Shown in pieces: positions 15,845-23,104 of a DNA stretch of 29,989 bases. The notes below the pieces were generated by a model. That model saw only the letters and a program-made list of their open reading frames with translations. It was not told the origin of the DNA and ran no database searches. Numbering within the stretch: position 1 is the stretch's first letter; each line of letters begins with the position of its first letter. The translations under genes were made by a program, and so were the position numbers. The stretch spans positions 1 through 29,989 of the forward strand of contig JBGQDM010000036.1 in assembly GCA_041495845.1 (NCBI GenBank), in the 5' to 3' direction. The stretch comes from JBGQDM01 sp041495845 (GTDB lineage Bacteria > Acidobacteriota > Terriglobia > Terriglobales > Acidobacteriaceae).

Positions 15845-17206
15845 ATGAAGACGAAGACAGGAAAAAGCGGGCGGCACACGCAGAGGTGGGTCTCCCTGGT
15901 CGCCTTCCTCTGTCTCGCGGCGCTGCCCGCCGGTTTCGCCCAGGACTGGATTCGCACCGGCACCGGACTGGGCGTGGAGAAAGTCCGCATCGCCGTGCCC
16001 GAATTCAAGCCCGCTTCCCCCGATCCGCGCAATCCCGTGCTGCTCCAGGCTTTCAACGACACCCTGTGGAACGACCTCGATAACGCTGGCATCTTCGACC
16101 TGGTCTCGAAGAGTTTTTATCCCCTGCGCACTCCCGCAGCTCCCGGCGAAGTCCGCTTCGATGACTGGAACACGCCGCCACCCAACGCGTCCATGCTCGC
16201 CTTCGGCAGCCTGGGCACCGCGGCGGAAACCATGACCGTCTCCGGTTGGCTCTTCGACCTCAAGAACCAGGCTTCACCGCAGGTCCTCGGCAAGCAATAC
16301 AACGACAAACCCACCACCGACGGCGCGCGCCTGATCGCCCATAAGTTTGCCAACGAGATCATCTTCCGCCTGGGCGGCGGTATTGCCGGCATCGCCGAAA
16401 GCCGGATCGTCTTCGTCAGCGCCCGCGGCGGGCACAAGGAAATTGCCATCATGGACTACGATGGCGCAAACCAACGTGCGCTCACCGCGCTCGGTTCCAT
16501 TTCCCTGTCACCGCGCATTTCGCCGGACAGCAGCCGCGTCGCTTTCAGTTCCATCGCCGGCGGCGCCTGGCAAGTTCTGATGTATTCCCTGGATCTCGGT
16601 CGCACCGTCGCCTTTCCGCGCTTTGCCGGCACCAACCTAACCGCTGCCTGGGGCCCCGACGGAACCAAGCTGGCCTTCTCCTCATCGCAAAGCGGTGATC
16701 CCGAGCTCTACAGTGCCGACGCTTCCGGGCGCAACCTCAAGCGTCTCACCTCTTCCCCCGGCCCCGACGTGGCTCCCGTGTGGAACCCTAAAACCGGTGC
16801 GCAGCTTGCCTTTGTCAGCGGACGCAGCGGGTTGCCGCAGATTTACACCATGGAAGCCGACGGCACCAACCTGCAGCGCATGACCGATCAGGGGTATTCC
16901 GTTTCGCCGTCCTGGTCGCCTAACGGCCAGTTCCTCGTTTTCTCCTGGATGCGCAAGTATGGTCCCGGCGCTCCCGGGGCGCAGGACATCTACATCATGG
17001 ACGTCGTCAGTAAGCAGTGGGTCCAGCTCACTCACGAAGCGGGCCGCAATGATTTTCCCTCGTGGTCGCCCGATGGCCGCCACGTTGTCTTTCAGTCCAC
17101 CCGCTCCGGCAGCGAGCAAATCTGGACCATGCTGGCCGACGGCAGCAAGCAAAAACAGCTCACCACCAGCGGCGTCAACAGTCAGCCGAACTGGAGTTGG
17201 AAATAA
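15845..17206 (+). CDS. tolB: Tol-Pal system beta-propeller protein TolB
   Basis: From the ATG at 15845 the product has 453 residues, slightly longer than E. coli TolB. A GTG directly before it is an alternative start. The signal peptide covers about 1-32 (RWVSLVAFLCLAALPAGFAQ). The N-terminal domain (VRIAVPEFKPAS...) is followed by repeated WD-like blades with the S-P-D-G/S and D-L/I-Y motifs (ISPDSSRVAFSS, WGPDGTKLAFSS, GDPELYSADASG, WSPDGRHVVFQS, SEQIWTMLADGS). It acts in the periplasm and interacts with Pal and the TolA-type protein. It lies 25 bases after the previous gene. Confidence 0.95.
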   Translation: MKTKTGKSGRHTQRWVSLVAFLCLAALPAGFAQDWIRTGTGLGVEKVRIAVPEFKPASPDPRNPVLLQAFNDTLWNDLDNAGIFDLVSKSFYPLRTPAAPGEVRFDDWNTPPPNASMLAFGSLGTAAETMTVSGWLFDLKNQASPQVLGKQYNDKPTTDGARLIAHKFANEIIFRLGGGIAGIAESRIVFVSARGGHKEIAIMDYDGANQRALTALGSISLSPRISPDSSRVAFSSIAGGAWQVLMYSLDLGRTVAFPRFAGTNLTAAWGPDGTKLAFSSSQSGDPELYSADASGRNLKRLTSSPGPDVAPVWNPKTGAQLAFVSGRSGLPQIYTMEADGTNLQRMTDQGYSVSPSWSPNGQFLVFSWMRKYGPGAPGAQDIYIMDVVSKQWVQLTHEAGRNDFPSWSPDGRHVVFQSTRSGSEQIWTMLADGSKQKQLTTSGVNSQPNWSWK

Positions 17207-17300
17207 ATGCGTTTCGTTTTCTTACGTCCGGCGCAGTTGTTCGATTTGTCTCCCGGAATTCTCTCGCGAACCGGCCTGCGCGGCCCGCGTTTCCTACTAC

Positions 17301-17307
17301 GGAGGAG
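17301..17307 (+). promoter_or_regulatory. Strong ribosome binding site that sets the pal start
   Basis: GGAGGAG ends just before AAA-GTG, giving a spacing of about 5 bases to the GTG at 17311. The frame is open much further upstream, overlapping tolB, but this site and the signal peptide that begins right after it fix the start here. Confidence 0.85.
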
Positions 17308-17310
17308 AAA

Positions 17311-18042
17311 GTGAAGCACTTGAGTCGTTGGTTCCTGCTGGTCGTTGCCCTGGGCGGTTTCCTGTTTCTCGCCGCTTGCGCCAAGAAGCCGGTGCCGCCT
17401 CCACCCCCACCACCGCCGCCACCCGCTGCTCCCACCGCGTCGCTGACGGCCAATCCCAACAGCATTCAGCGCGGCGAGGCGCTCACCCTCTCCTGGGAAA
17501 CCTCCAACGCCACCGACGTTGCCATTGACGGCCTCGGACCGGTGAATCCCAGCGGTTCGCGCCAGGTCTCTCCCGTGGACTCCACCACTTACCATCTGGT
17601 CGCCCGGGGCGCCGGTGGAACTCAGGAAGCAACCGCGCGCGTCACCGTCTCTGTGCCCCCACCGCCGCCACCACCACCGCCCTCGCTCACCGAAGAGCAG
17701 ATGTTCAACCAGAGCGTGAAAGATGTCTTTTTCGACTACGACAAATACGACATCCGGGCTGACCAGCAGGCCGCGGTGCAAGCTTCCGCCCAGTTCCTCA
17801 GCCAGCATCCCAACATCCACTTTACGATTGAAGGTCACTGCGACGAACGCGGCTCCACCGAGTACAACCTCGCTCTCGGTGACAATCGCGCCAGCGCCGT
17901 GCGCAGTGCCCTGCTCAGTGCCGGCCTCGCCGCCGACCGTATTCGCACCATCAGCTACGGCAAGGAAAAACCATCCTGCTCGGAGCAAAACGAAGAATGC
18001 TGGCAGCAAAACCGCCGCGGGCATTTCGTCTATCAGAAGTAG
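17311..18042 (+). CDS. pal: Peptidoglycan-associated lipoprotein Pal with an Ig-like insert
   Basis: The GTG start at 17311 is set by an excellent Shine-Dalgarno. The 243-residue protein has a lipoprotein signal ending in the lipobox LAAC (Cys23). A run of about ten prolines (29-38), a beta-rich domain of about 70 residues (41-115, SLTANPNSIQRGEALTLSW ... STTYHLVARG) and a second proline run (116-124) come before the OmpA-type peptidoglycan-binding domain (from about 128). That domain keeps VFFDYDKYDIR, EGHCDERGSTEYN and the DNRASAVRSAL segment that contacts diaminopimelate. Pal tethers the outer membrane to the cell wall with TolB. The Ig-like module is absent from E. coli Pal. Confidence 0.94.
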   Translation: MKHLSRWFLLVVALGGFLFLAACAKKPVPPPPPPPPPPAAPTASLTANPNSIQRGEALTLSWETSNATDVAIDGLGPVNPSGSRQVSPVDSTTYHLVARGAGGTQEATARVTVSVPPPPPPPPPSLTEEQMFNQSVKDVFFDYDKYDIRADQQAAVQASAQFLSQHPNIHFTIEGHCDERGSTEYNLALGDNRASAVRSALLSAGLAADRIRTISYGKEKPSCSEQNEECWQQNRRGHFVYQK

Positions 18043-18052
18043 CGTGATGCAG

Positions 18053-18076
18053 GGGGAGGCGGCAAACCGCCTCCCC
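18053..18076 (+). terminator. GC-rich hairpin between pal and cpoB
   Basis: GGGGAGGCGG (18053-18062) and CCGCCTCCCC (18067-18076) form a perfect 10-base stem with a CAAA loop. It begins 11 bases after the pal stop. No T-run follows, and cpoB starts 28 bases later, so it more likely attenuates or protects the mRNA between the two genes than fully terminates transcription. Confidence 0.55.
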
Positions 18077-18104
18077 TCTATCCTGTCCCCAAGGACAATT
18101 TCTT

Positions 18105-18935
18105 ATGATCAAACGTGCACTGGCTCTATCTGTTCTCAGTCTCGTCTTCGCCACCGTACCCGCCTGGTCCGCCAGCAAGGAGATCATCCAGCTGCAAACC
18201 CAGGTCGAACTCCTGCAGCAGCAAATGCAGAGCATGCAACGCTCCTTCGACGAGCGCATGGGCGTGATGAAGAACCTGGTCGAGCAGAACAGCGACAGCA
18301 TGAACAAGATCGCGGCTGCCATCGTCGACGTCCAGAGCATGCTCAAGAAGCAGCAGACGGATGCCGGATCCAAGGCCGACCAGCTCTCCGGCCAGATTCA
18401 GGCGCTGAACGACAGCATCGACGAACTCAAAGCACGCATGGCCAAGCTCACCAAACAACTGGAGGACATGCAGGCCTCACAACAGGCGTTGGCGGCCCAG
18501 GCGGCACAAGTTGCCCAGCAGCAGCAGGCGCCGCCGCCCGACGTGCTTTACAACAACGCCCTGCGCGATTACACCGCCGGCAAGAACGAACTCGCCTCGC
18601 AGCAGTTTCTCGACTACCTGAAGTTCTACCCCAACACCGATCTAGCTGGAAACGCCTACTTCTATCTCGCCGAACTGGAATATCGCGGCAGCAACTTCCA
18701 GCAGGCAGTCAAAGATTACGACCACGTGATCGAGAATTTCCCCAGCGGCAACAAAGTTGCTGCCGCTCACCTGAAAAAAGGGTTTTCGTTGATCGAACTC
18801 GGCCAGCAAGACAACGGCGTAGAAGAACTCCGCGCCCTGCTCCGGCGCTTTCCCCGCACACCGGAAGCCACGCAAGCGCGGGAGCGTCTGCAGAAACTCG
18901 GGGTCGCCGTCACACCCAGCCGCAAGCCCCACTGA
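18105..18935 (+). CDS. cpoB: Tol-Pal system coordinator CpoB/YbgF-like protein
   Basis: The 276-residue protein has a signal peptide (about 1-22, ending AWSA) and a long coiled coil (about 25-145), rich in Gln and hydrophobic heptads with a Gln/Ala-rich end. The C-terminal TPR region (about 150-270) contains the ALRDYTAGKNELASQQFLDYL, AYFYLAELEYRGSNFQQAV and AAHLKKGFSLIELGQ repeats. This is the architecture of YbgF/CpoB, which coordinates outer-membrane constriction with peptidoglycan synthesis. AAGGA about 10 bases before the ATG serves as ribosome binding site. It ends the tol-pal operon. Confidence 0.92.
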   Translation: MIKRALALSVLSLVFATVPAWSASKEIIQLQTQVELLQQQMQSMQRSFDERMGVMKNLVEQNSDSMNKIAAAIVDVQSMLKKQQTDAGSKADQLSGQIQALNDSIDELKARMAKLTKQLEDMQASQQALAAQAAQVAQQQQAPPPDVLYNNALRDYTAGKNELASQQFLDYLKFYPNTDLAGNAYFYLAELEYRGSNFQQAVKDYDHVIENFPSGNKVAAAHLKKGFSLIELGQQDNGVEELRALLRRFPRTPEATQARERLQKLGVAVTPSRKPH

Positions 18936-18946
18936 GACTCGCGTAG

Positions 18947-18968
18947 GGACGGCCGTCCTCGACCGTCC
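18947..18968. terminator. Inverted repeat between convergent genes, possible bidirectional terminator or REP-like element
   Basis: In the 79-base gap between convergent cpoB and korB, GGACGG (18947-18952) can pair with either CCGTCC at 18953-18958 or CCGTCC at 18963-18968. The second pairing leaves a 10-base loop. There is no T-run on either strand, so intrinsic termination is uncertain. The motif's symmetry also fits a dispersed intergenic repeat. Confidence 0.4.
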
Positions 18969-19014
18969 AGCCGGCGCAGCCCGGAAAACATCCCGCAAAC
19001 GTTCTCGACGAAAC

Positions 19015-20052
19015 CTACCGCAACGCTTCCATGATCTGGTTCAACACCGCCTTCGTCGGCCGCACCCGCTCCTCGGGCAACGTGGCCAGCTTGTCATCGG
19101 TCATGTTCAGCATGTCCAGAAACGTTGGCGCCTTGGTGTTCAGATAAAACACGCCGGTCAGCACCTCGCCCGTCTCGTGCGCCGCAATCAGCCGCTGCAG
19201 CGTTTTCACCTTGTCGGTCGGATCGTAATCTTCTTCCAGCTTCCGTAGGCGCAGCCGCGAGCCGTCGTGCATGATCACGTCCACCGCGGTTCCGGGCTCG
19301 TACTCCACGCTGATGTCCTCGAAGTGCGGTACAAAATCGATCTCGTGCAGCGGCTCTTCGTGGTCGATCAGATACTTGTACGACTTGGTGGAGCCTTCGT
19401 GATCATTGAAGGTCGTGCAGGGCGAAATCACGTCCAGCATGACCGTGCCGTTGTGTGCGATGGCGGCTTTCAACATGGCCTGCAATTGCTTTTTGTCGCC
19501 GGAGAACGAACGGCCGACAAACGACGCTCCCAGCTGAATGGCCAGCACGCAGGTGTCCAGCGCCGGCAGATCATTCACCACGCCCGTCTTGAGCCGCGAG
19601 CCGGTATCGGCCGTCGCGGAAAATTGGCCCTTCGTCAGACCATACACTCCGTTGTCTTCAATGATGTAAATCATCGGCAGGTTCCGGCGCATCACGTGCA
19701 CAAACTGCCCAATGCCAATCGAGGCGCTGTCCCCATCTCCGCTCACGCCCAGCGCCAGCAGGTGCCGGTTCGCCAACACCGCACCCGTCGCCACCGACGG
19801 CATGCGCCCGTGCACCGCGTTGAAACTGTGCGAGCGGTTCATAAAATACGCCGGGCTCTTCGACGAACACCCGATGCCGCTCAACTTGGCGACCCGTTCC
19901 GGCTGCACGCCCATGTCGTACATGGCTTCGATGATGCGTTCGGAGATGGCGTTGTGCCCGCATCCGGCGCAGAGCGTGGTCTTGCCACCCTTGTACTCAA
20001 GCACGCTCAGCCCAATGCGATTGACCTTGGGAGCTTGCGGAGTTGTCGCCAT
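19015..20052 (-). CDS. korB: 2-oxoacid:ferredoxin oxidoreductase, beta subunit (thiamine diphosphate-binding)
   Basis: The 345-residue subunit has the thiamine diphosphate and Mg motif GDGDSASIG (105-113) with the downstream EDNGVYGLTKGQ. All four cysteines expected to bind the [4Fe-4S] cluster of the OFOR beta subunit are present: Cys28 and Cys31 (CAGCGHN), Cys62 (GIGCSSKS) and Cys212 (SPCTTFN). It would oxidatively decarboxylate a 2-oxoacid to acyl-CoA, reducing ferredoxin. The fused-alpha partner lies one base upstream (TAA-G-ATG). The similarity fits 2-oxoglutarate oxidoreductases, hence korB, but pyruvate or branched-chain oxoacid use cannot be ruled out. Confidence 0.9.
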   Translation of the reverse strand: MATTPQAPKVNRIGLSVLEYKGGKTTLCAGCGHNAISERIIEAMYDMGVQPERVAKLSGIGCSSKSPAYFMNRSHSFNAVHGRMPSVATGAVLANRHLLALGVSGDGDSASIGIGQFVHVMRRNLPMIYIIEDNGVYGLTKGQFSATADTGSRLKTGVVNDLPALDTCVLAIQLGASFVGRSFSGDKKQLQAMLKAAIAHNGTVMLDVISPCTTFNDHEGSTKSYKYLIDHEEPLHEIDFVPHFEDISVEYEPGTAVDVIMHDGSRLRLRKLEEDYDPTDKVKTLQRLIAAHETGEVLTGVFYLNTKAPTFLDMLNMTDDKLATLPEERVRPTKAVLNQIMEALR

Positions 20053-20053
20053 C

Positions 20054-21889
20054 TTATTTCCCCTCCATCATCATGAGCTCATCGGTCACGGAACGCGCGT
20101 CCAGCGGCAACCCGTGGATGTGGCAAATGCTGCGCAACCGCGTTGCCAGCTCCGGCGCGATATCCAGCTTGAGCAAACTCAGCATCTGCCCGTCGCGGTT
20201 CTGCTCCACCACGTACACCCGCTCGTGCTGCCGCACGAACTCATGCACTTCCCGGGTGAAAGGAAACGCGCGCACGCGGAGGTAATCCGTCTCCACGCCG
20301 GATTCGTTCCGCAGTTGGTCACGGGCTTCCACAATCCCCCAGTGCGAGGTTCCATAGGCCAGGATTCCGATCTTGGCCTTCCCGCTCCCCGTCATCTCCG
20401 GCCGGGGCACATGGGACCGCGCCGTTTCAAACTTGCGGTTGATGCGCTCCATGTTGTTCTCGAAGTCGTCCGGCCGCTCGCTGTAGCCGGACTTCTCATT
20501 GTGCCCGGTACCGCGCGTGAAATAAGCGGCCGCCGGATGGTCCGTCCCGGGTAGCGTGCGGTAACCGATCCCATCTCCGTCCACGTCTTTGTAACGCGCG
20601 AATCCGCCCAGCCGGTCCAGGTCTTCCTTGCTCAAGACCTTGCCCCGGCGGATGGGTTTCTCCGGATACACAAACGGATCCGACATCCAGTTGTTCATAC
20701 CCAGGTCGAGGTCCGACATCACAAACACGATGGTCTGAAACTGCTCCGCCAGGTCGAACGCATCGCTCGCCATGGAGAAGCACTCGCTCACCGAGTTTGG
20801 AAATAGCAGGATATTCTTGGTGTCGCCGTGGGAGAGATACGCGGTGGAAAGAATGTCCCCCTGCGAAGTCCGCGTCGGCAAGCCCGTGGATGGCCCCACC
20901 CGTTGAATGTCCCACACCACCGCGGGAATCTCCGCGTAGTAAGCCAGCCCGGCAAATTCCGACATCAACGAAATACCCGGCCCGGCGGTCGCGGTCATAG
21001 CGCGGGCGCCAGCCCAGCCGGCCCCAATTACCATGCCAATGGCCGCCAGTTCGTCCTCCGCCTGCACAATGGCGAACGTCGCCTTGCCATCCGGCCCAAT
21101 GCGATATTCCTTCATGTAATCGATCAGCGTTTCCACCAGCGAGGACGAGGGCGTGATGGGATACCAGGTCGCCACCGTCACTCCGGCAAACATGGTGCCC
21201 AGCGCTGCCGCCGCATTGCCGTCGATAATGATCTTGCCCTGCGTCTTGTCCATGGGCGCAATGCGGTACACATCCCGCTTCTGCAGCGACGCCTTCGCGT
21301 AGTCGAATCCAGCGCGCGCCGCTCCCAGGTTCAACTCCGCCGCTTTCACTTTCTTGGCAAACTGTTTTCGAATGGCCTTCTCCACTTCGGCCATGTCAAT
21401 CTCGAGCAACTGTGCCACCGCGCCCACATAGATCATGTTGCGCACCAGTTTGCGCAACTTCGGCTCCGGGCACACCGGGGCCACCAGCTTGTCGTAAGGG
21501 ACGCTGTAGAAAATCAGGTCGTCGCGCAGCGCCTGCAGCTTCAACGGCTCGTCGTAGAGCACCGATGCGCCTGGCGCCAAGGACTTCACATCTTCCTGCG
21601 CCGTCTCGGGATTCATCGCCACCAGAAAGTCAATTTCCTTCTTGCGGCCGATGTAGCCGTTCTTGTTGGCACGGATGGTGTACCAGGTGGGCAGGCCCGC
21701 AATATTCGACGGGAACAGGTTCTTGCCGGAAACCGGCACACCCATTTGAAAAATTGCGCGCAGCAGGACCGTGTTGGAACTTTGCGACCCTGACCCGTTG
21801 ACGGTCGCAACCTGGATGCTCATATCGTTGATGACGGGTTGCGCGCCGCCGCGGCGGGCGACTTGGACAGTTACATCGGTGGTAGCCAT
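20054..21889 (-). CDS. korA: 2-oxoacid:ferredoxin oxidoreductase, fused gamma-alpha subunit
   Basis: The 611-residue subunit begins with the gamma domain (about 20-190; VATVNGSGSQSSNTVLLRA near 28-46), which binds CoA. The alpha domain follows from about 220, with WYPITPSSSLVETL (242-255), AEDELAAIGMVIGAGWAGARAMTATAGPG and the TRTSQGDI segment near the thiamine site. A C-terminal transketolase-like domain (about 520-611) completes it. This gamma-alpha fusion with a separate beta subunit is the KorAB layout. It feeds reduced ferredoxin and succinyl-CoA or another acyl-CoA into central metabolism. A candidate -10 box lies 57 bases before the start. Confidence 0.91.
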   Translation of the reverse strand: MATTDVTVQVARRGGAQPVINDMSIQVATVNGSGSQSSNTVLLRAIFQMGVPVSGKNLFPSNIAGLPTWYTIRANKNGYIGRKKEIDFLVAMNPETAQEDVKSLAPGASVLYDEPLKLQALRDDLIFYSVPYDKLVAPVCPEPKLRKLVRNMIYVGAVAQLLEIDMAEVEKAIRKQFAKKVKAAELNLGAARAGFDYAKASLQKRDVYRIAPMDKTQGKIIIDGNAAAALGTMFAGVTVATWYPITPSSSLVETLIDYMKEYRIGPDGKATFAIVQAEDELAAIGMVIGAGWAGARAMTATAGPGISLMSEFAGLAYYAEIPAVVWDIQRVGPSTGLPTRTSQGDILSTAYLSHGDTKNILLFPNSVSECFSMASDAFDLAEQFQTIVFVMSDLDLGMNNWMSDPFVYPEKPIRRGKVLSKEDLDRLGGFARYKDVDGDGIGYRTLPGTDHPAAAYFTRGTGHNEKSGYSERPDDFENNMERINRKFETARSHVPRPEMTGSGKAKIGILAYGTSHWGIVEARDQLRNESGVETDYLRVRAFPFTREVHEFVRQHERVYVVEQNRDGQMLSLLKLDIAPELATRLRSICHIHGLPLDARSVTDELMMMEGK

Positions 21890-21945
21890 TCCCGGACTTG
21901 CCCCCTCACCCTGATACCGGAGATTCGGAAACAGTGGAGACTACG

Positions 21946-21951
21946 ATTATA
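21946..21951 (-). promoter_or_regulatory. Candidate -10 box of korAB
   Basis: On the minus strand the sequence reads CCTTTGTATAATCG, a perfect TATAAT hexamer in the 113-base gap between accA and korA. The -35 region does not match the consensus. The expected transcription start near 21939 would give a leader of about 50 bases. It suggests korAB can be expressed independently of dnaE-accA. Confidence 0.45.
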
Positions 21952-21986
21952 CAAAGGACTCAGGGTGGGTGGGGCTGGAGAGGCCC

Positions 21987-22008
21987 GGGCGAGCCAAACT
22001 GCTCACCC
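21987..22008 (-). terminator. Hairpin at the end of accA
   Basis: On the minus strand GGGTGAGC and GCTCGCCC form an 8-base stem with one G-U pair and a 6-base loop, overlapping the accA stop codon. In plus-strand RNA the equivalent pair would be a C-A mismatch, so the structure belongs to the accA transcript. There is no U-run, so termination would be partial at most. Confidence 0.3.
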
Positions 22009-22962
22009 CTCGACCCGAAAGTATTGTGCCATGTTCCGGAATTTGTTGTAGCGGCGGTCCAGCAACTCCGGCGACGCCATCCGCTTGAGCTCTCCCAGGT
22101 GCTGGGTCAAGGCCGCGTCCAGCAAGGCCGCGGCGGCTTCGTGATCGCGGTGCGCCCCACCTTCCGGCTCTGGCACAATCGCATCCACGCAGCCCAGTTC
22201 TTCCAGGTCTTTGGCCGTAATCCGCAACGCCTGCGCCGCCAGCTCTTTCTTGCTGGCATCGCGCCACATGATGGAAGCGCAACCCTCAGGCGAAATCACC
22301 GAGTACACCGAATTTTCCATCATCAACACCCGGTCAGCGACGGCGATGGCCAGCGCCCCACCACTGCCCCCGACTCCGATCACCGTCGCGATAATCGGCA
22401 CTTGCAAGCGGGCCATCTCGCGCAGGTTGCGGGCAATGGCCTCGGCTTGTCCGCGCTCCTCGGCATTCAGCCCAGGATACGCGCCGTCGGTATCCACAAA
22501 AGTAAAAATCGGCCGCCCAAATTTTTCCGCAATCTTCATCACCCGCAGAGCCTTGCGATAGCCCTCGGGATGCGGCATGCCAAAATTCCGGTACACCTTC
22601 TGCTTGGTATCGCGCGCCTTCTGATGGCCCACGATCAGCACTTCTTCCCCGTGGAACCGCGCCATACCGCACACTATCGCCGGGTCATCGGCAAAACCAC
22701 GGTCGCCGTGAATCTCGCTCCAGTCGGTGAAAATCCGCTCAATGTAATCCAGCGTATAAGGGCGCTGCGGATGGCGCGCCAGTTCGGTGCGCTCCCAAGC
22801 ATTCAAATGGGCGTGGATTTCCTTGCGCAGCGCGGAAACGCGCTCCTGCAAATCCTGGATCTGCCGCGTCGTCTCCGGCTCCTGCGCCGGCATTGCCTGC
22901 AGCCGGTCAATCTGCTGCTCAATCCGCTCCAGCTCGCTCCGCGTCTTGCTCGTCGACTCCAT
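22003..22962 (-). CDS. accA: Acetyl-CoA carboxylase carboxyltransferase subunit alpha
   Basis: From the ATG at 22962 the product is 319 residues, exactly the family length. Upstream AAGGCAGG provides a ribosome binding site. The frame is open 43 codons further upstream from an ATG at 23091, but those residues do not resemble AccA. Conserved blocks are ARHPQRPYTLDYI, RNFGMPHPEGYRKALR, GAYPGLNAEERGQAEAIARN, GVGGSGGALAIAVADRV and YSVISPEGCASIMWRDA. With AccD it transfers carboxyl from biotin to acetyl-CoA, making malonyl-CoA, the first committed step of fatty acid synthesis. It follows dnaE, as in many bacteria, 142 bases after its stop. Confidence 0.95.
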   Translation of the reverse strand: MESTSKTRSELERIEQQIDRLQAMPAQEPETTRQIQDLQERVSALRKEIHAHLNAWERTELARHPQRPYTLDYIERIFTDWSEIHGDRGFADDPAIVCGMARFHGEEVLIVGHQKARDTKQKVYRNFGMPHPEGYRKALRVMKIAEKFGRPIFTFVDTDGAYPGLNAEERGQAEAIARNLREMARLQVPIIATVIGVGGSGGALAIAVADRVLMMENSVYSVISPEGCASIMWRDASKKELAAQALRITAKDLEELGCVDAIVPEPEGGAHRDHEAAAALLDAALTQHLGELKRMASPELLDRRYNKFRNMAQYFRVEG

Positions 22963-23104
22963 TTTCCTGCCTTGGTCTGCCCGCACGACTGCCCACCGGT
23001 GTTCCAGCATGGACAACAGAAAGTCAGAGGCCACCACTCCCCTGCTGGGAAAGGTTCCGGTGCCGCCTCCAAATGGATTTGCAGAACTCATGTGCCGGCC
23101 GGCC

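Noticed and set aside
22480..22510. AccA reads DTDGAYPG where E. coli has DTPGAYPG
   Set aside because: Gram-positive AccA proteins carry a different residue (Lys) at this position, so it is not conserved and not a likely defect.
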